From Candidatus Omnitrophota bacterium (GTDB taxonomy: Bacteria; Omnitrophota; Gorgyraeia; Zapsychrales; Zapsychraceae): 64,000 bases of DNA. Of the stretch, positions 43,130 through 51,908 are shown piece after piece. The stretch is from the NCBI GenBank assembly GCA_020632495.1, contig JACKFL010000005.1, forward strand, positions 1,922,001-1,986,000, written 5' to 3'. The position numbers were made by a program, and so were the translations under genes. The notes under the pieces are model-generated. The model saw only the letters and a program-made list of their open reading frames with translations, did no database searches and was not told the origin of the DNA. Numbering within the stretch: the stretch's first letter is position 1; the number at the start of each line of letters is the position of its first letter.

Positions 43130-44199
43130 GAGTTATGTTGGCGGCCGGCGGTACGGCGGGGCATCTCGGCCCGGCAGTGGAAGTTGCCCGTTGGTTGCGG
43201 CGCGAAGGGCACGCCGTCACATTTGTTGGCGCATTAGGTGACAACGCGGGGCGGCTGCGGGATGAAGGATTTGAAGCGCGGGAGTTAGCCGTGCGCGGAC
43301 TGCAGGGTGAAGGTATCCGGCGCGATCTGTCCGCAGTTCTTTCACTGATCAAAGGGGCTTGGCATGCCCGGGCGATTATTAAATCGGTCCGGCCGCAGGT
43401 CATCGCGGGCTTCGGCGGATACGCCGCGTTTCCGGTGGTCGGCGCGGCCGTTATGTGCGGCGTGCCCGCGGTCATTCATGAACAGAATGTGGTCCCCGGC
43501 CGGGCCAACCGGCTGCTCGGCCGGTATGTCCGGAAAATTGCGGTGAGTTTTCGCGAGTCGCGCGCGCATTGGTCCGCCGGCAAGATAGTCGTGACCGGTT
43601 GTCCGGTCAGCCCGGGAACGCCGGAACTCAGACGGGACGAATTTTATCGGAAGGTAAACTTCTCGCCCGATCGCAAAACGGTCCTGGTTTTTGGCGGCAG
43701 CCAGGGGAGCCAGCGGATCAACACCGTTTTTCCGGCTTGTGTCGGGCAGTTGGCGGCCAGGTTTCCGGTCCAGATTTTGCACGTCAGCGGCCGCGGAAGA
43801 TTGCCCGAGGTGGAGGCGGCCTATGCGAACGTTAAGGTCCCGAACCAGCTCTTTGAGTACTACCGGCCGATGGCCACTTTGTATGCGTTGGCAGACGTCA
43901 TTGTGTGCCGGGCCGGAGCAGCCACCGTCAACGAGCTGGTGGTATTCGGAAAACCGGCCTGCTTGGTGCCGTACCCTTACGCCGGCGGCCACCAGGAATT
44001 TAACGCGCGGGTGCTGGTTGAGGCCGGCGTGGCACTGATGATTAAGGACGTGGAACTGACCCCCGAGAATTTGTCGGACCGGATCGGAGAGCTCCTGAAT
44101 GATCCGCCTCCGCAGAAAGATTTTACGCGTTTGCAGGACGCAATGAACGTCAATAATGCCACCGACACATTGGCCAGGGAAATCTTAAACACCGCATGA
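43126..44199 (+). CDS. murG: Lipid II synthase MurG
   Basis: 357 residues, GT28 family. It adds GlcNAc to lipid I on the cytoplasmic membrane face. N-terminal glycine loop AAGGTAGHLGPAVEVA (where most MurG have GGTGGH), GFGGYAAFPV, IHEQNVVPGRANRLL, then GGSQGSQRIN and the sugar-nucleotide site CRAGAATVNEL, ending with PYPYAGGHQEFNA. Overlaps ftsW and the following peptidase gene by 4 nt each. Confidence 0.95.
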   Translation: MRVMLAAGGTAGHLGPAVEVARWLRREGHAVTFVGALGDNAGRLRDEGFEARELAVRGLQGEGIRRDLSAVLSLIKGAWHARAIIKSVRPQVIAGFGGYAAFPVVGAAVMCGVPAVIHEQNVVPGRANRLLGRYVRKIAVSFRESRAHWSAGKIVVTGCPVSPGTPELRRDEFYRKVNFSPDRKTVLVFGGSQGSQRINTVFPACVGQLAARFPVQILHVSGRGRLPEVEAAYANVKVPNQLFEYYRPMATLYALADVIVCRAGAATVNELVVFGKPACLVPYPYAGGHQEFNARVLVEAGVALMIKDVELTPENLSDRIGELLNDPPPQKDFTRLQDAMNVNNATDTLAREILNTA

Positions 44200-44987
44200 C
44201 GCGATTACTCACAGCTTTGCTTGCCGGTTTTTTGATATCAGCGGCCGCGGTCCAGCTCGCCTATGCCAAAGAGTACGAATGGCAGGAGGAGCGCGGCCGG
44301 CACACGATTGTGTTTTACCGGTCGGCTCCCCGCGATTTTGTGCAAAGCGTTGAAGAGTCGGCCGAAGATTATTATTCCCGTATTACCCGCACCTTTGGAT
44401 TTCCCCGGCGCGGTGTTTGGTCGTATGATGAACGGGTCAAAATCTACATTTATGACAACGAGGATGAGTATGTGACCGTCGGCCAACAAAAGCGCTGGTC
44501 CCACGGCGTGGCCTCTCCCTATGAAAAGATTATCCGGACCTATCCCGCAGCCTCGGGTTTTTTCGACACGACGCTGCCTCACGAATTGGCTCATATCGTT
44601 TTTCGTGAATATGTAGGGTACCGTACATTTATTCCGACGTGGTTTGAGGAGGGGGTGGCCATGTACGCGGAACGTGCCAAGCGCTTCGGCGCTCACAACG
44701 CGGTCCGCGAGGCAAGGCGGCACGGGCAATTCCGTACGCTTGAGGAGCTGACTCTAACCGGGATGCGGGGGATAAACGGGCGGCAGGAAGCAGCGTTGTT
44801 CTATACCCATGCCGCCAGCATCGTGAAGTTCATGATCGATGAGCACGGCAAGCAAAAATTTGTACGCTTCTGCCGTAAATTAAAAGAAGGTAAACCATTT
44901 GATTGGGCCTTGGATGAGTCCTATCCCAGATTCAAAAATACCGATCGCCTAAATGAGGCTTGGGTCAAATTTCTCGACAATGACTAA
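44196..44987 (+). CDS. Secreted zinc metallopeptidase, gluzincin (peptidase MA-like) fold
   Basis: 263 residues. A signal peptide (basic start, hydrophobic core, cleavage after YA near residue 24) predicts export. The zinc motif is HELAH at 129-133, and the third ligand is likely Glu152 in WFEEG, 19 residues further, as in MA-family gluzincins. There is no recognised substrate-binding domain. It lies between murG and murC with overlaps of 4 and 8 nt, so it is an integral member of the dcw operon and may act on an envelope or division protein. That role is inferred from position only. Confidence 0.8.
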   Translation: MTRLLTALLAGFLISAAAVQLAYAKEYEWQEERGRHTIVFYRSAPRDFVQSVEESAEDYYSRITRTFGFPRRGVWSYDERVKIYIYDNEDEYVTVGQQKRWSHGVASPYEKIIRTYPAASGFFDTTLPHELAHIVFREYVGYRTFIPTWFEEGVAMYAERAKRFGAHNAVREARRHGQFRTLEELTLTGMRGINGRQEAALFYTHAASIVKFMIDEHGKQKFVRFCRKLKEGKPFDWALDESYPRFKNTDRLNEAWVKFLDND

Positions 44988-46377
44988 ACATTATCACTTA
45001 ATCGGAATCGGCGGGATCGGGATGAGCACCATCGCATCGCTGTTATTGGCCAAAGGGCAGCGTGTGAGCGGTTCGGATGTGAGGGAAAATTCCTCAGTCA
45101 GCCGGCTGATCGCTCAGGGGGCTTCCATCACCGTTGGGCATAATTCGGAAAACATCGGAGATGCCGATGTTGTCGTTTACTCCTCGGCGATCACCGACGC
45201 GAACTGCGAACTCGCTGCCGCTCATCGCAGGGGTATCCCCGTCCTGCGGCGCGCCCAGGTGCTGGCGCAATTAATGGGGGAGCACACCGGCATCACGGTG
45301 GCCGGCGCCCACGGCAAGACGACCACGACTTCGATGATCGGCCAAATGATGAGCGCCGCCGGACTGGAACCCACCACGGCCATCGGCGGGATTGTTATGG
45401 GCAGCGGCTCGAACGCCGCGCTCGGGAAGGGCAAGTACTTTGTGGCTGAGGTCGATGAAAGCGACGGGTCGTTCTTGTATTTTTCTCCGGATTATTCCAT
45501 TATCAGCAACATCGACCTGGAACACCTGGATTACTACCAAAACTGGAAACACATCGCCGACACCTACCAGGAATTCTTTCAGCGGACATCGGCGGGCGGA
45601 GTGATTATCGCCTACGGCGACGACCACCGTTTATGCGATCTCATCCGGCAAAGCGGCCGGGAGTTCAAGACCTTCGGATTTTCATCCGATGATGATGTGT
45701 TTGCCACTAATATCCGGATGCAGGAATTTCATACCTCATTCGATTGCGTGATTCGGGGGGAATTGGCCGGCCAGGTGGAAATGCCCATTCCCGGCCGGCA
45801 CAATATTGCTAACGCCCTGGCATGTCTTTGCCTTGGGAGTCAGCTCGGCATCGATTTCAATGTCATGGCCGAAAGCCTGTCCGGGTTCGGCGGCGTCCAG
45901 CGCCGCTTCGAAACCTTGGGCATCGTCGAGGATGTTATGGTCGTCGACGACTATGCGCATCATCCCACCGAGATTCTGGCCACTTTGCAGACGGCGCATG
46001 AACAGCACGTCGGTCGGGTTGTCGGGATATTTCAACCGCACCGCTATTCCCGGCTGAAGGCATTATGGAAGGAGTTTGTCGAAAGCCTTAAGGACGTGGA
46101 TTATCTGATTGTTACCGATGTATATGCGGCGAGTGAAAACGCGATTCCTGGAGTGGAAAGCGCGGCGTTCGTCAATGATTTGAAAAAAATCAGCGATCAT
46201 CCGGTCATCTATATCAAGCAGGAAAAGATCGTCAACCACCTATTTAAAACCGCCATGCCGGGAGATCTGATCATCACGCTGGGCGCGGGCGACGTCAATC
46301 AGGTGGGCTATGAGTTCGTACGAAAAAAGAGAATGAAACTGGAGAAGCAAATGGAGAAGATCAGTGAGTCAAAATAA
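44980..46377 (+). CDS. murC: UDP-MurNAc-L-alanine ligase MurC
   Basis: 465 residues. It attaches L-Ala to UDP-MurNAc. N-terminal GIGGIGMSTIASLL, ATP loop VAGAHGKTTTTSMIG, EVDESDGSFL, SNIDLEHLDYY, and the C-terminal VDDYAHHPTEI and FQPHRYSR motifs. The frame is open from 44953, but ATG 44980 gives the standard MTKHYHLIGIGG start and overlaps the peptidase stop by 8 nt. In many dcw clusters murB follows murC; here ddl follows with a 14-nt overlap. Confidence 0.95.
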   Translation: MTKHYHLIGIGGIGMSTIASLLLAKGQRVSGSDVRENSSVSRLIAQGASITVGHNSENIGDADVVVYSSAITDANCELAAAHRRGIPVLRRAQVLAQLMGEHTGITVAGAHGKTTTTSMIGQMMSAAGLEPTTAIGGIVMGSGSNAALGKGKYFVAEVDESDGSFLYFSPDYSIISNIDLEHLDYYQNWKHIADTYQEFFQRTSAGGVIIAYGDDHRLCDLIRQSGREFKTFGFSSDDDVFATNIRMQEFHTSFDCVIRGELAGQVEMPIPGRHNIANALACLCLGSQLGIDFNVMAESLSGFGGVQRRFETLGIVEDVMVVDDYAHHPTEILATLQTAHEQHVGRVVGIFQPHRYSRLKALWKEFVESLKDVDYLIVTDVYAASENAIPGVESAAFVNDLKKISDHPVIYIKQEKIVNHLFKTAMPGDLIITLGAGDVNQVGYEFVRKKRMKLEKQMEKISESK

Positions 46378-47341
46378 ACATAAATTCGGAAGAATCGGCG
46401 TGCTCATGGGGGGGTGTTCCTCGGAGAGGGAGATTTCCCTGCAGTCGGGGCAGGCGGTGTATGACGCTCTGCACGGTATGGGGCTCGATGTCCAGGCTAT
46501 CGATCTGCGGGATGATCAGCCGGACCGCGTACGTGATCTGCTGTTGGAAAAAAAGGTGGATGGCGTGTTCATTGCCCTGCACGGGAGATTCGGTGAGGAC
46601 GGCCAAATTCAAAAACTCTGCGAGCAGCTGGGACTGCCATATACCGGTTCCGACGCGGTCGCCAGCCGGCGCGCCTATAACAAGATTATCACTCAGAGCA
46701 CCTTGCTGGCGCATAATGTTATGGTGCCTGATTTTGTGACGATGGAGAGTCAGGACCCGGACCGTATTCCGGCGACAGTGGCCAGTCTCGGGAGTTATCC
46801 CTTTGTCGTCAAGCCGGCCTGCGAAGGATCGAGTATCGGCGTCACCGTTGTCCGGGACGAGACCGAATTGCGGCGGGCCGTAGAGGAGGCTTGGGGCTAC
46901 GGGCCCTACGTGCTCATCGAGCGCTTTGTGCCCGGCAGAGAACTGACCGTCGGGATCCTCGGCGATGTCCCGCTGGATGCGGTGGAGGTGGTGACGCAGC
47001 GTCCGTTTTACGACTTTACCGCCAAGTACCAGGAGGGTCAGACCGAGTACAAGGTGCCGGCGGACCTGCCGCTCGAAATCAGACATGTCCTGCAGGAGAC
47101 GGCGTTTAAAGTCCATACGGTGATGGGCTGCCGCGACATATCACGGGTGGATTTTCGTCTTGATCCGGAGTTGAAGCCCTTCGTACTGGAAATCAATACA
47201 ATCCCCGGTTTCACGCCGCACAGCCTTCTGCCAAAAGCGGCCGCTCACGCACAGATCACCTTCGATAAAATTTGTCTAACCTTGCTAAACCTTGCTTATG
47301 CCCAGAAAAAAGAAAAAAAACTTATTACCGCTGATCATTAA
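46364..47341 (+). CDS. ddl: D-alanine-D-alanine ligase
   Basis: 325 residues, ATP-grasp. Makes the D-Ala-D-Ala used by MurF. GVLMGGCSSEREISLQSG at the N-terminus, VFIALHGRFGEDG, the GSSIGVTVV loop, ELTVGIL, and EINTIPGFTPHSLLP with the metal ligands. The start is GTG 46364, overlapping murC by 14 nt. Its end overlaps ftsQ by 44 nt. Confidence 0.95.
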   Translation: MSQNKHKFGRIGVLMGGCSSEREISLQSGQAVYDALHGMGLDVQAIDLRDDQPDRVRDLLLEKKVDGVFIALHGRFGEDGQIQKLCEQLGLPYTGSDAVASRRAYNKIITQSTLLAHNVMVPDFVTMESQDPDRIPATVASLGSYPFVVKPACEGSSIGVTVVRDETELRRAVEEAWGYGPYVLIERFVPGRELTVGILGDVPLDAVEVVTQRPFYDFTAKYQEGQTEYKVPADLPLEIRHVLQETAFKVHTVMGCRDISRVDFRLDPELKPFVLEINTIPGFTPHSLLPKAAAHAQITFDKICLTLLNLAYAQKKEKKLITADH

Positions 47342-48062
47342 ATCTCTTCTGATCCTGCTTATCATCGCAGCAGCCGGCGGGATCGGACTGTTGTGTTATG
47401 TCGAAGGCGGGGAATTGATTCGGACTTCACGCCGTTTTACGGTCAAGAAAATCGTCATTGATCCCACCCTGCGATTCATACAGCACCGCGACCTGCAGGT
47501 TATTCAGGGGCAAAGCATATTCGACGTGGATTTGCAGGATATGGAAAGCCGTTTGATGTTGAAGTATCCGGAGATTTCCGAGCTGCGGGTGGAGCGGAGA
47601 TTTCCCGAAGAAATCCATCTGGTGGCCAAGAAGCGGATGCAGTTGGCCCAGGTGCCATTCCGGCAGAGTTTTCTGGTGGTGGATGACGAAGGGGTGGTGT
47701 TGGCCAAAAAGGATAAACGCGATAAGGAGTTGCCCGCCATTGAAGGGTTTAAGATTCCGCGCGGGCCGGTGGAACTCGGGTCCCGGATCCGTCACCAGCG
47801 GCTGCGCACAGCGCTTGAAATCATCACCTCCTTTAACGAGAACGCGGCGCTGTCTTCCTACCGAATCGATAACCTCGATATCGACCAATCATCCAAGATC
47901 ATGGTCTATCTCGACCGGGATATCAAGGCCATCCTCGACGATCAACGCGTCGATCGCAAAATTAATGTGCTGGGATTTGTCTTGACCCAGGGCAACCTCG
48001 ATCTGCGGGAAGTCAATTACATCGACCTCAGATTCAAAGATCCTATTATCGGAAAGAAGTAA
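47298..48062 (+). CDS. ftsQ: Cell division protein FtsQ
   Basis: 254 residues. A basic cytoplasmic start (MPRKKKKN), one membrane helix (LLPLIIKSLLILLIIAAAGG), a POTRA domain (FTVKKIVID, then SIFDVDLQDME, LMLKYPEISELRVERRFPE) and a beta domain, typical of FtsQ. It links early and late division proteins. The start at ATG 47298 lies inside ddl, a long overlap of 44 nt; no later start would keep the membrane helix, so the overlap looks real. Confidence 0.9.
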   Translation: MPRKKKKNLLPLIIKSLLILLIIAAAGGIGLLCYVEGGELIRTSRRFTVKKIVIDPTLRFIQHRDLQVIQGQSIFDVDLQDMESRLMLKYPEISELRVERRFPEEIHLVAKKRMQLAQVPFRQSFLVVDDEGVVLAKKDKRDKELPAIEGFKIPRGPVELGSRIRHQRLRTALEIITSFNENAALSSYRIDNLDIDQSSKIMVYLDRDIKAILDDQRVDRKINVLGFVLTQGNLDLREVNYIDLRFKDPIIGKK

Positions 48063-49297
48063 TGCTGAACCGAGTCCTGAAAGACAAACTCTATTGCGGA
48101 CTGGACATCGGGGCCAACAAGCTGAAGGTCGGCCTCGTGCAGTTAAAGGACGGAGAGCCGGAAATACTCGGAGCGTATGAACACCCGGTACACGGATTCA
48201 AAGATTCCTGCGTCCATGATCTCAATGAATTTTCCGAATGCATTCACCAGGTGATGACCGAGCTGGCTGCCAAGACAGGCGTCCATGTGAAGGACATTGA
48301 GGTCGGTCTCGACGGCAATCTGGTCAAGATTCGCAAGACGTCCGCCGCGATTCCGTTGGTGGACCGCGGCAACAAGGTGATTGCCGCGGGTGACGTGCTT
48401 AAGCTAAACAAGCAGGCGCGCCTGCTGGGCGTCAAGATGGAAGAAGAGGTCCTGCATGAGATGCCGCAGACCTACCTTATTGACGATATCAATGCGGCGG
48501 CCAATCCGGTGGGGTTGTACGGACGTAAGCTGGCGGTGCAATCCCTGATGGTAGTGTCGGACGTCGACAAGGCCAAGAATATTATCAAATCCATCAACCA
48601 TGCCGGATATGAAGTTCGGCATATCTTCTTCGGCAGCTATGCCTGCTCGCATTTGCTGCTCACTCCCAATCAGCGGCGGAACGGATGCGTCCTCATCGAC
48701 ATGGGGGCCACCGTGACCAGCATTCTGGTTTTTCATGAAGGGATTATCAAGTATGTGCACGCCATCCCGATCGGGGGACAGCAGCTCACCAAAGATATTG
48801 CGTTGCGCCTTAAACTCAATTTCGAATTGGCCGAAGAAATCAAACGTTCCTATGCCACCGCCGTTTCCTCCCAGATTCAGGAAGAGGAGGTGTTGGTCAA
48901 GCGGGACAATGCGTATATGCCGATTAAGCACGGAGAAATTTATGAGGCGATCGCTGACCGGCTGGACAGTTTGATCGGACAGATCGACGATTCCATCAGG
49001 GCGTCCAACCTGTACGAGTATTTGGGTTCGGGGATCAGGATAACGGGAGGGGGAGCCCTATTGCCGGGGCTGATCGAGCGGATCGAAGAAAAGACCAGGC
49101 TGGAAGTGTCGCTCGCCCAGATTCAACAGTTGACGCCGCGCAATGTTTCCAACGCGGCCGTGTTTGCCACGGCGGTAAGCTGCGCGCACCGCGGCTGGCA
49201 GTTCCAGGACCAGGGACAAATGACCGCCGAACAGCATGTCGATTGGGGGCGCCGCCTGATCAACAAGGTGAAGGAGCTGTATTTTGAGTATTTTTAG
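48062..49297 (+). CDS. ftsA: Cell division protein FtsA
   Basis: 411 residues, actin-like ATPase that normally tethers FtsZ to the membrane. Phosphate-1 motif CGLDIGANKLKVGLVQ, the SHS2-like 1C domain (about 85-170), IDMGATVTSILVFHEG, and RITGGGALLPGL. The C-terminal stretch (WGRRLINKVKELYFEYF) is the expected amphipathic membrane-targeting helix. The start is 1 nt into the ftsQ stop. No ftsZ follows; the next gene is on the opposite strand with a 4-nt overlap at the 3' ends. Confidence 0.93.
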   Translation: MLNRVLKDKLYCGLDIGANKLKVGLVQLKDGEPEILGAYEHPVHGFKDSCVHDLNEFSECIHQVMTELAAKTGVHVKDIEVGLDGNLVKIRKTSAAIPLVDRGNKVIAAGDVLKLNKQARLLGVKMEEEVLHEMPQTYLIDDINAAANPVGLYGRKLAVQSLMVVSDVDKAKNIIKSINHAGYEVRHIFFGSYACSHLLLTPNQRRNGCVLIDMGATVTSILVFHEGIIKYVHAIPIGGQQLTKDIALRLKLNFELAEEIKRSYATAVSSQIQEEEVLVKRDNAYMPIKHGEIYEAIADRLDSLIGQIDDSIRASNLYEYLGSGIRITGGGALLPGLIERIEEKTRLEVSLAQIQQLTPRNVSNAAVFATAVSCAHRGWQFQDQGQMTAEQHVDWGRRLINKVKELYFEYF

Positions 49298-49650
49298 TCT
49301 TTGCGGTATTGGGTGCTGCGCAGGCGGTTGATGTTGTAGCTGACATCCTTGATCAGGTTGGCCAGCCGCTGCAAGGCATTGAGGATATAGAGCATCCAGA
49401 AGGAATTGAGCAGGAGCAGCACGACCAGGATGCTGGAATTGACGTTCTGCGTGGTGAGGATGGCCTCCACAAAGGTCTTATCGGTTTGATGGAGGTTGAT
49501 GTCGATGACGTTTAGCAGATTGCGGAACCAGAAGGCAAAGATGACCAGCAGCACCACCTGAAAGAAGGTGAAATAGAAATGCCTCATCAGCCAGCGGGCG
49601 GCGAGGTGATCCCAATATTTTAACTTTTGCAGCAGGTCTTTAAATGGCAT
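49294..49650 (-). CDS. Hypothetical two-helix membrane protein
   Basis: 118 residues. Two hydrophobic helices (about 27-46 and 71-89) separated by a polar loop, with a basic, helical C-terminus (LANLIKDVSYNINRLRS). Not recognised. AAAGGA lies nine bases upstream of ATG. It is divergent from the response regulator gene (113-bp gap) and convergent with ftsA. Confidence 0.6.
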   Translation of the reverse strand: MPFKDLLQKLKYWDHLAARWLMRHFYFTFFQVVLLVIFAFWFRNLLNVIDINLHQTDKTFVEAILTTQNVNSSILVVLLLLNSFWMLYILNALQRLANLIKDVSYNINRLRSTQYRKD

Positions 49651-49763
49651 CGAATTATCCTTTTAAGTTATTGTAATGACATGCCTAATGAAAGCAATCA
49701 TTTTTTTTGCTGGTTTCCCTGTCTTAATTTCTGTACAATGATCAATCGTTGCAAGGAGTATTA

Positions 49764-50132
49764 ATGGCTCACAAAATATTGGTAATCGATGACGAGCGGG
49801 TCAGTCTTTCGCTGGTAAAATTCGGGCTGGCTGCCAATCACTATGACGTCAGTACCGCGATGGACGGCGATGTCGGGCTGGAAATGGTCAGGTCGGAAAA
49901 TCCCGACCTTATCGTGCTGGACATCGGTATGCCGAAGTTGAACGGCTACGAATTCATGCAGGAACTGAAAAACCTGGACGGGCACGAGCACACGCCTGTT
50001 ATCATTTTGACCGCCAACGAAACGATGGAAGATGTATTCAAACTTGAAGGCAGCCTGGAGTATTTTGTCAAGCCGGTCGACATTGCCAAATTGGTGGCCC
50101 GGATTAAGGATTGCCTCGGCACCCCGGAGTAG
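49764..50132 (+). CDS. Stand-alone response regulator (CheY-like receiver)
   Basis: 122 residues, receiver domain only. Acidic pocket in ILVIDDER, phospho-acceptor Asp53 in IVLDIGMPKLNGYEF, the Thr in VIILTANE, and Lys103 in YFVKPVD. No output domain, so it must act by protein-protein contact or as a phosphorelay piece. AAGGAG precedes ATG 49764, which is preferred over an upstream ATG at 49749. No histidine kinase is nearby. TACAAT at 49734-49739 may be its -10. Confidence 0.9.
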   Translation: MAHKILVIDDERVSLSLVKFGLAANHYDVSTAMDGDVGLEMVRSENPDLIVLDIGMPKLNGYEFMQELKNLDGHEHTPVIILTANETMEDVFKLEGSLEYFVKPVDIAKLVARIKDCLGTPE

Positions 50133-50141
50133 TAGCCGCGT

Positions 50142-50420
50142 ATGACGTTTTTGTATACTTTTTTGGTGATCCTCACCACCTGGCTGGTGCTTAGCCATAC
50201 GCGTTGGATATGGCTGATCAATCAGGCCCGTAAAAAGGGAATCTATCCGGATAAAGGCAAGGCCACCATGTTCGACGTCCGCAGTTTGATCATTGAAGGG
50301 GAGTATGATCTGGCGATCGAACTGTACCGCCGTTTGTTTAAGACATCCCGCCGCAATGCCCGCAAGGCTGTCGAGGATTTGGCCGACAGCATCAGCCAAA
50401 AAAATATCGAATACGAGTGA
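50142..50420 (+). CDS. Small membrane-anchored hypothetical protein
   Basis: 92 residues. An N-terminal hydrophobic helix (FLYTFLVILTTWLVLS) followed by a soluble part with a helical pattern resembling a single helix-turn-helix repeat (SLIIEGEYDLAIELYRRLF), perhaps one TPR-like pair. Not recognised. It follows the response regulator by 9 bp, so is co-transcribed with it. Confidence 0.6.
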   Translation: MTFLYTFLVILTTWLVLSHTRWIWLINQARKKGIYPDKGKATMFDVRSLIIEGEYDLAIELYRRLFKTSRRNARKAVEDLADSISQKNIEYE

Positions 50421-50475
50421 GCCCGGCCGTCGAGGGATTTTTCTTGTTCGCGACTGCCCCGGCCGTCTGAGTGCT

Positions 50476-50769
50476 ATGGCCCAATGCCCGAACTGTCACA
50501 GTCATCTTTCGATCAAGCAGGTCCTGACCGGACCGTTGCGCTGTGAGGAGTGCGGGAAATTGTTGAAGTTTCCCCGCCAAGAGTATCGCAATGTGACCCG
50601 CCCGGGATTTTACATCGCGGTGTTTATCCTCGCCAATTCTATGACTGTGGCGGATGCCCGCCTGCGGTTCGCCATAAACGGGGTTCTCCTCGTACTGTGG
50701 TTTATCTTCTTCAAGCGGTTCATCCGCTACATTCATGAAACCATGCTCGAGTTATCGGAGGATCGATGA
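50476..50769 (+). CDS. Zinc-ribbon membrane protein, hypothetical
   Basis: 97 residues. Starts with a zinc ribbon, CPNC then CEEC about 18 residues later, followed by a basic stretch and one or two hydrophobic helices (GFYIAVFILANSM and LLVLWFIFFKRFI). The frame is open upstream, but ATG 50476 is the first sensible start and directly precedes the ribbon. It overlaps the aminotransferase gene by 4 nt. Function unknown; the pattern resembles small DUF983/CXXC-type inner membrane proteins only in general layout. Confidence 0.6.
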   Translation: MAQCPNCHSHLSIKQVLTGPLRCEECGKLLKFPRQEYRNVTRPGFYIAVFILANSMTVADARLRFAINGVLLVLWFIFFKRFIRYIHETMLELSEDR

Positions 50770-51908
50770 ATTCCTACGCCCGCGACTTTCATGATTTCGA
50801 GGACGTCATCTGGCTGAACGCCGCCAGCGAAGGCCCGTTGCCCAACGCGGCGAAAGAGGCCTTGGCCGAGGCCGTGGCCTGGAAGAGGGCCGTGCATCAA
50901 TTGGATATTCCGAAGTTTATCCGGGTCCCGCAGGAGCTGCGGCAGAGCATCGGCAGCCTGATGAATGTGGACCCGGCTGAGGTGATCCTGGGCAACAGCG
51001 CCAGTTACGGCCTGCACCTGCTGGCCGACGGGCTGCCGTGGCAAAGCGGGGATGATGTCCTGTTGATGGAGAATGATTTTCCGACCGATATTCTGCCGTG
51101 GCTGGCGTTGGAGGACCGGGGGGTTACGGTGCGGCAGGTTAAGCCGGCCGGTTGGGTGCTGACGGCGGAGGAGATCGCGCAGAACATTACGCCGCGCACA
51201 CGGGTCGTCTGCCTATCCCATGTTCATACCTTCAGCGGTCATATGATCGATGCCCCGGCGGTCGCGGCGGTGTGCCGCCAACACGGGATCCTTTTTGTTT
51301 TGAATGTGGTGCAGTCGCTGGGAAACCGTCCGGTCGATGTCGCGGCGCTCGGAGCGGATGCCGTCGTGGCCGTCGGCTACAAATGGCTGTGCGGGCCGTA
51401 CGGAACAGGCTTTTGCTGGATAAGACCCGAAGTGCGCCGTCAGCTCAGTTTGAACAGAGCCTACTGGAGCGGTTATCTGACGGCCGAGGAACTGCAGGTC
51501 GAGGGGCCGCTGGCCCGCAAGCATATCGACAGCGCCCGCGGTCTGGACATGTTCGGGACCGCGAATTTTTTTAATTTTGTTCCCCTACAGGCGGCCCTCC
51601 AGTATTGGCTCTCGATTACCCCACATGCCGTTCAGCAGCACAACAGCGGGCTGGTCAACGCGCTGGTCGACGGCCTGGATCCAGCCAAATACCGGCTCAT
51701 TTCGCCTGTTGAGCCGGACCACAGGACCAACCTGGTCGTGCTGTCGCTCACCGACGCCTCGGGTAATGCCGGGCTGCACAGGGCATTGCAGGCAGAAAAG
51801 ATTTACACCGCCTCGTGGAAGGGGCGGATCCGCGTCACTCCGCATGTTTATAATGACAAGGCCCAAATTTCCCGGGTTTTGACTATCCTCAATGAGTACC
51901 CTCTTTAG
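50766..51908 (+). CDS. Class V aminotransferase-like PLP enzyme
   Basis: 380 residues. Fold type I PLP enzyme of the cysteine desulfurase/kynureninase/isopenicillin-epimerase group. LNAASEGPLPNAA at the N-terminus, LGNSASYGLHLLADGL, SHVHTFSGHMIDAPAVA, and Schiff-base Lys206 in VGYKWLCGPYGTGF. No catalytic Cys loop typical of IscS/SufS is evident near residues 320-350, so a desulfurase role is unlikely to be safe. The specific substrate is unknown. It starts 4 nt before the preceding stop. Confidence 0.82.
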   Translation: MNSYARDFHDFEDVIWLNAASEGPLPNAAKEALAEAVAWKRAVHQLDIPKFIRVPQELRQSIGSLMNVDPAEVILGNSASYGLHLLADGLPWQSGDDVLLMENDFPTDILPWLALEDRGVTVRQVKPAGWVLTAEEIAQNITPRTRVVCLSHVHTFSGHMIDAPAVAAVCRQHGILFVLNVVQSLGNRPVDVAALGADAVVAVGYKWLCGPYGTGFCWIRPEVRRQLSLNRAYWSGYLTAEELQVEGPLARKHIDSARGLDMFGTANFFNFVPLQAALQYWLSITPHAVQQHNSGLVNALVDGLDPAKYRLISPVEPDHRTNLVVLSLTDASGNAGLHRALQAEKIYTASWKGRIRVTPHVYNDKAQISRVLTILNEYPL

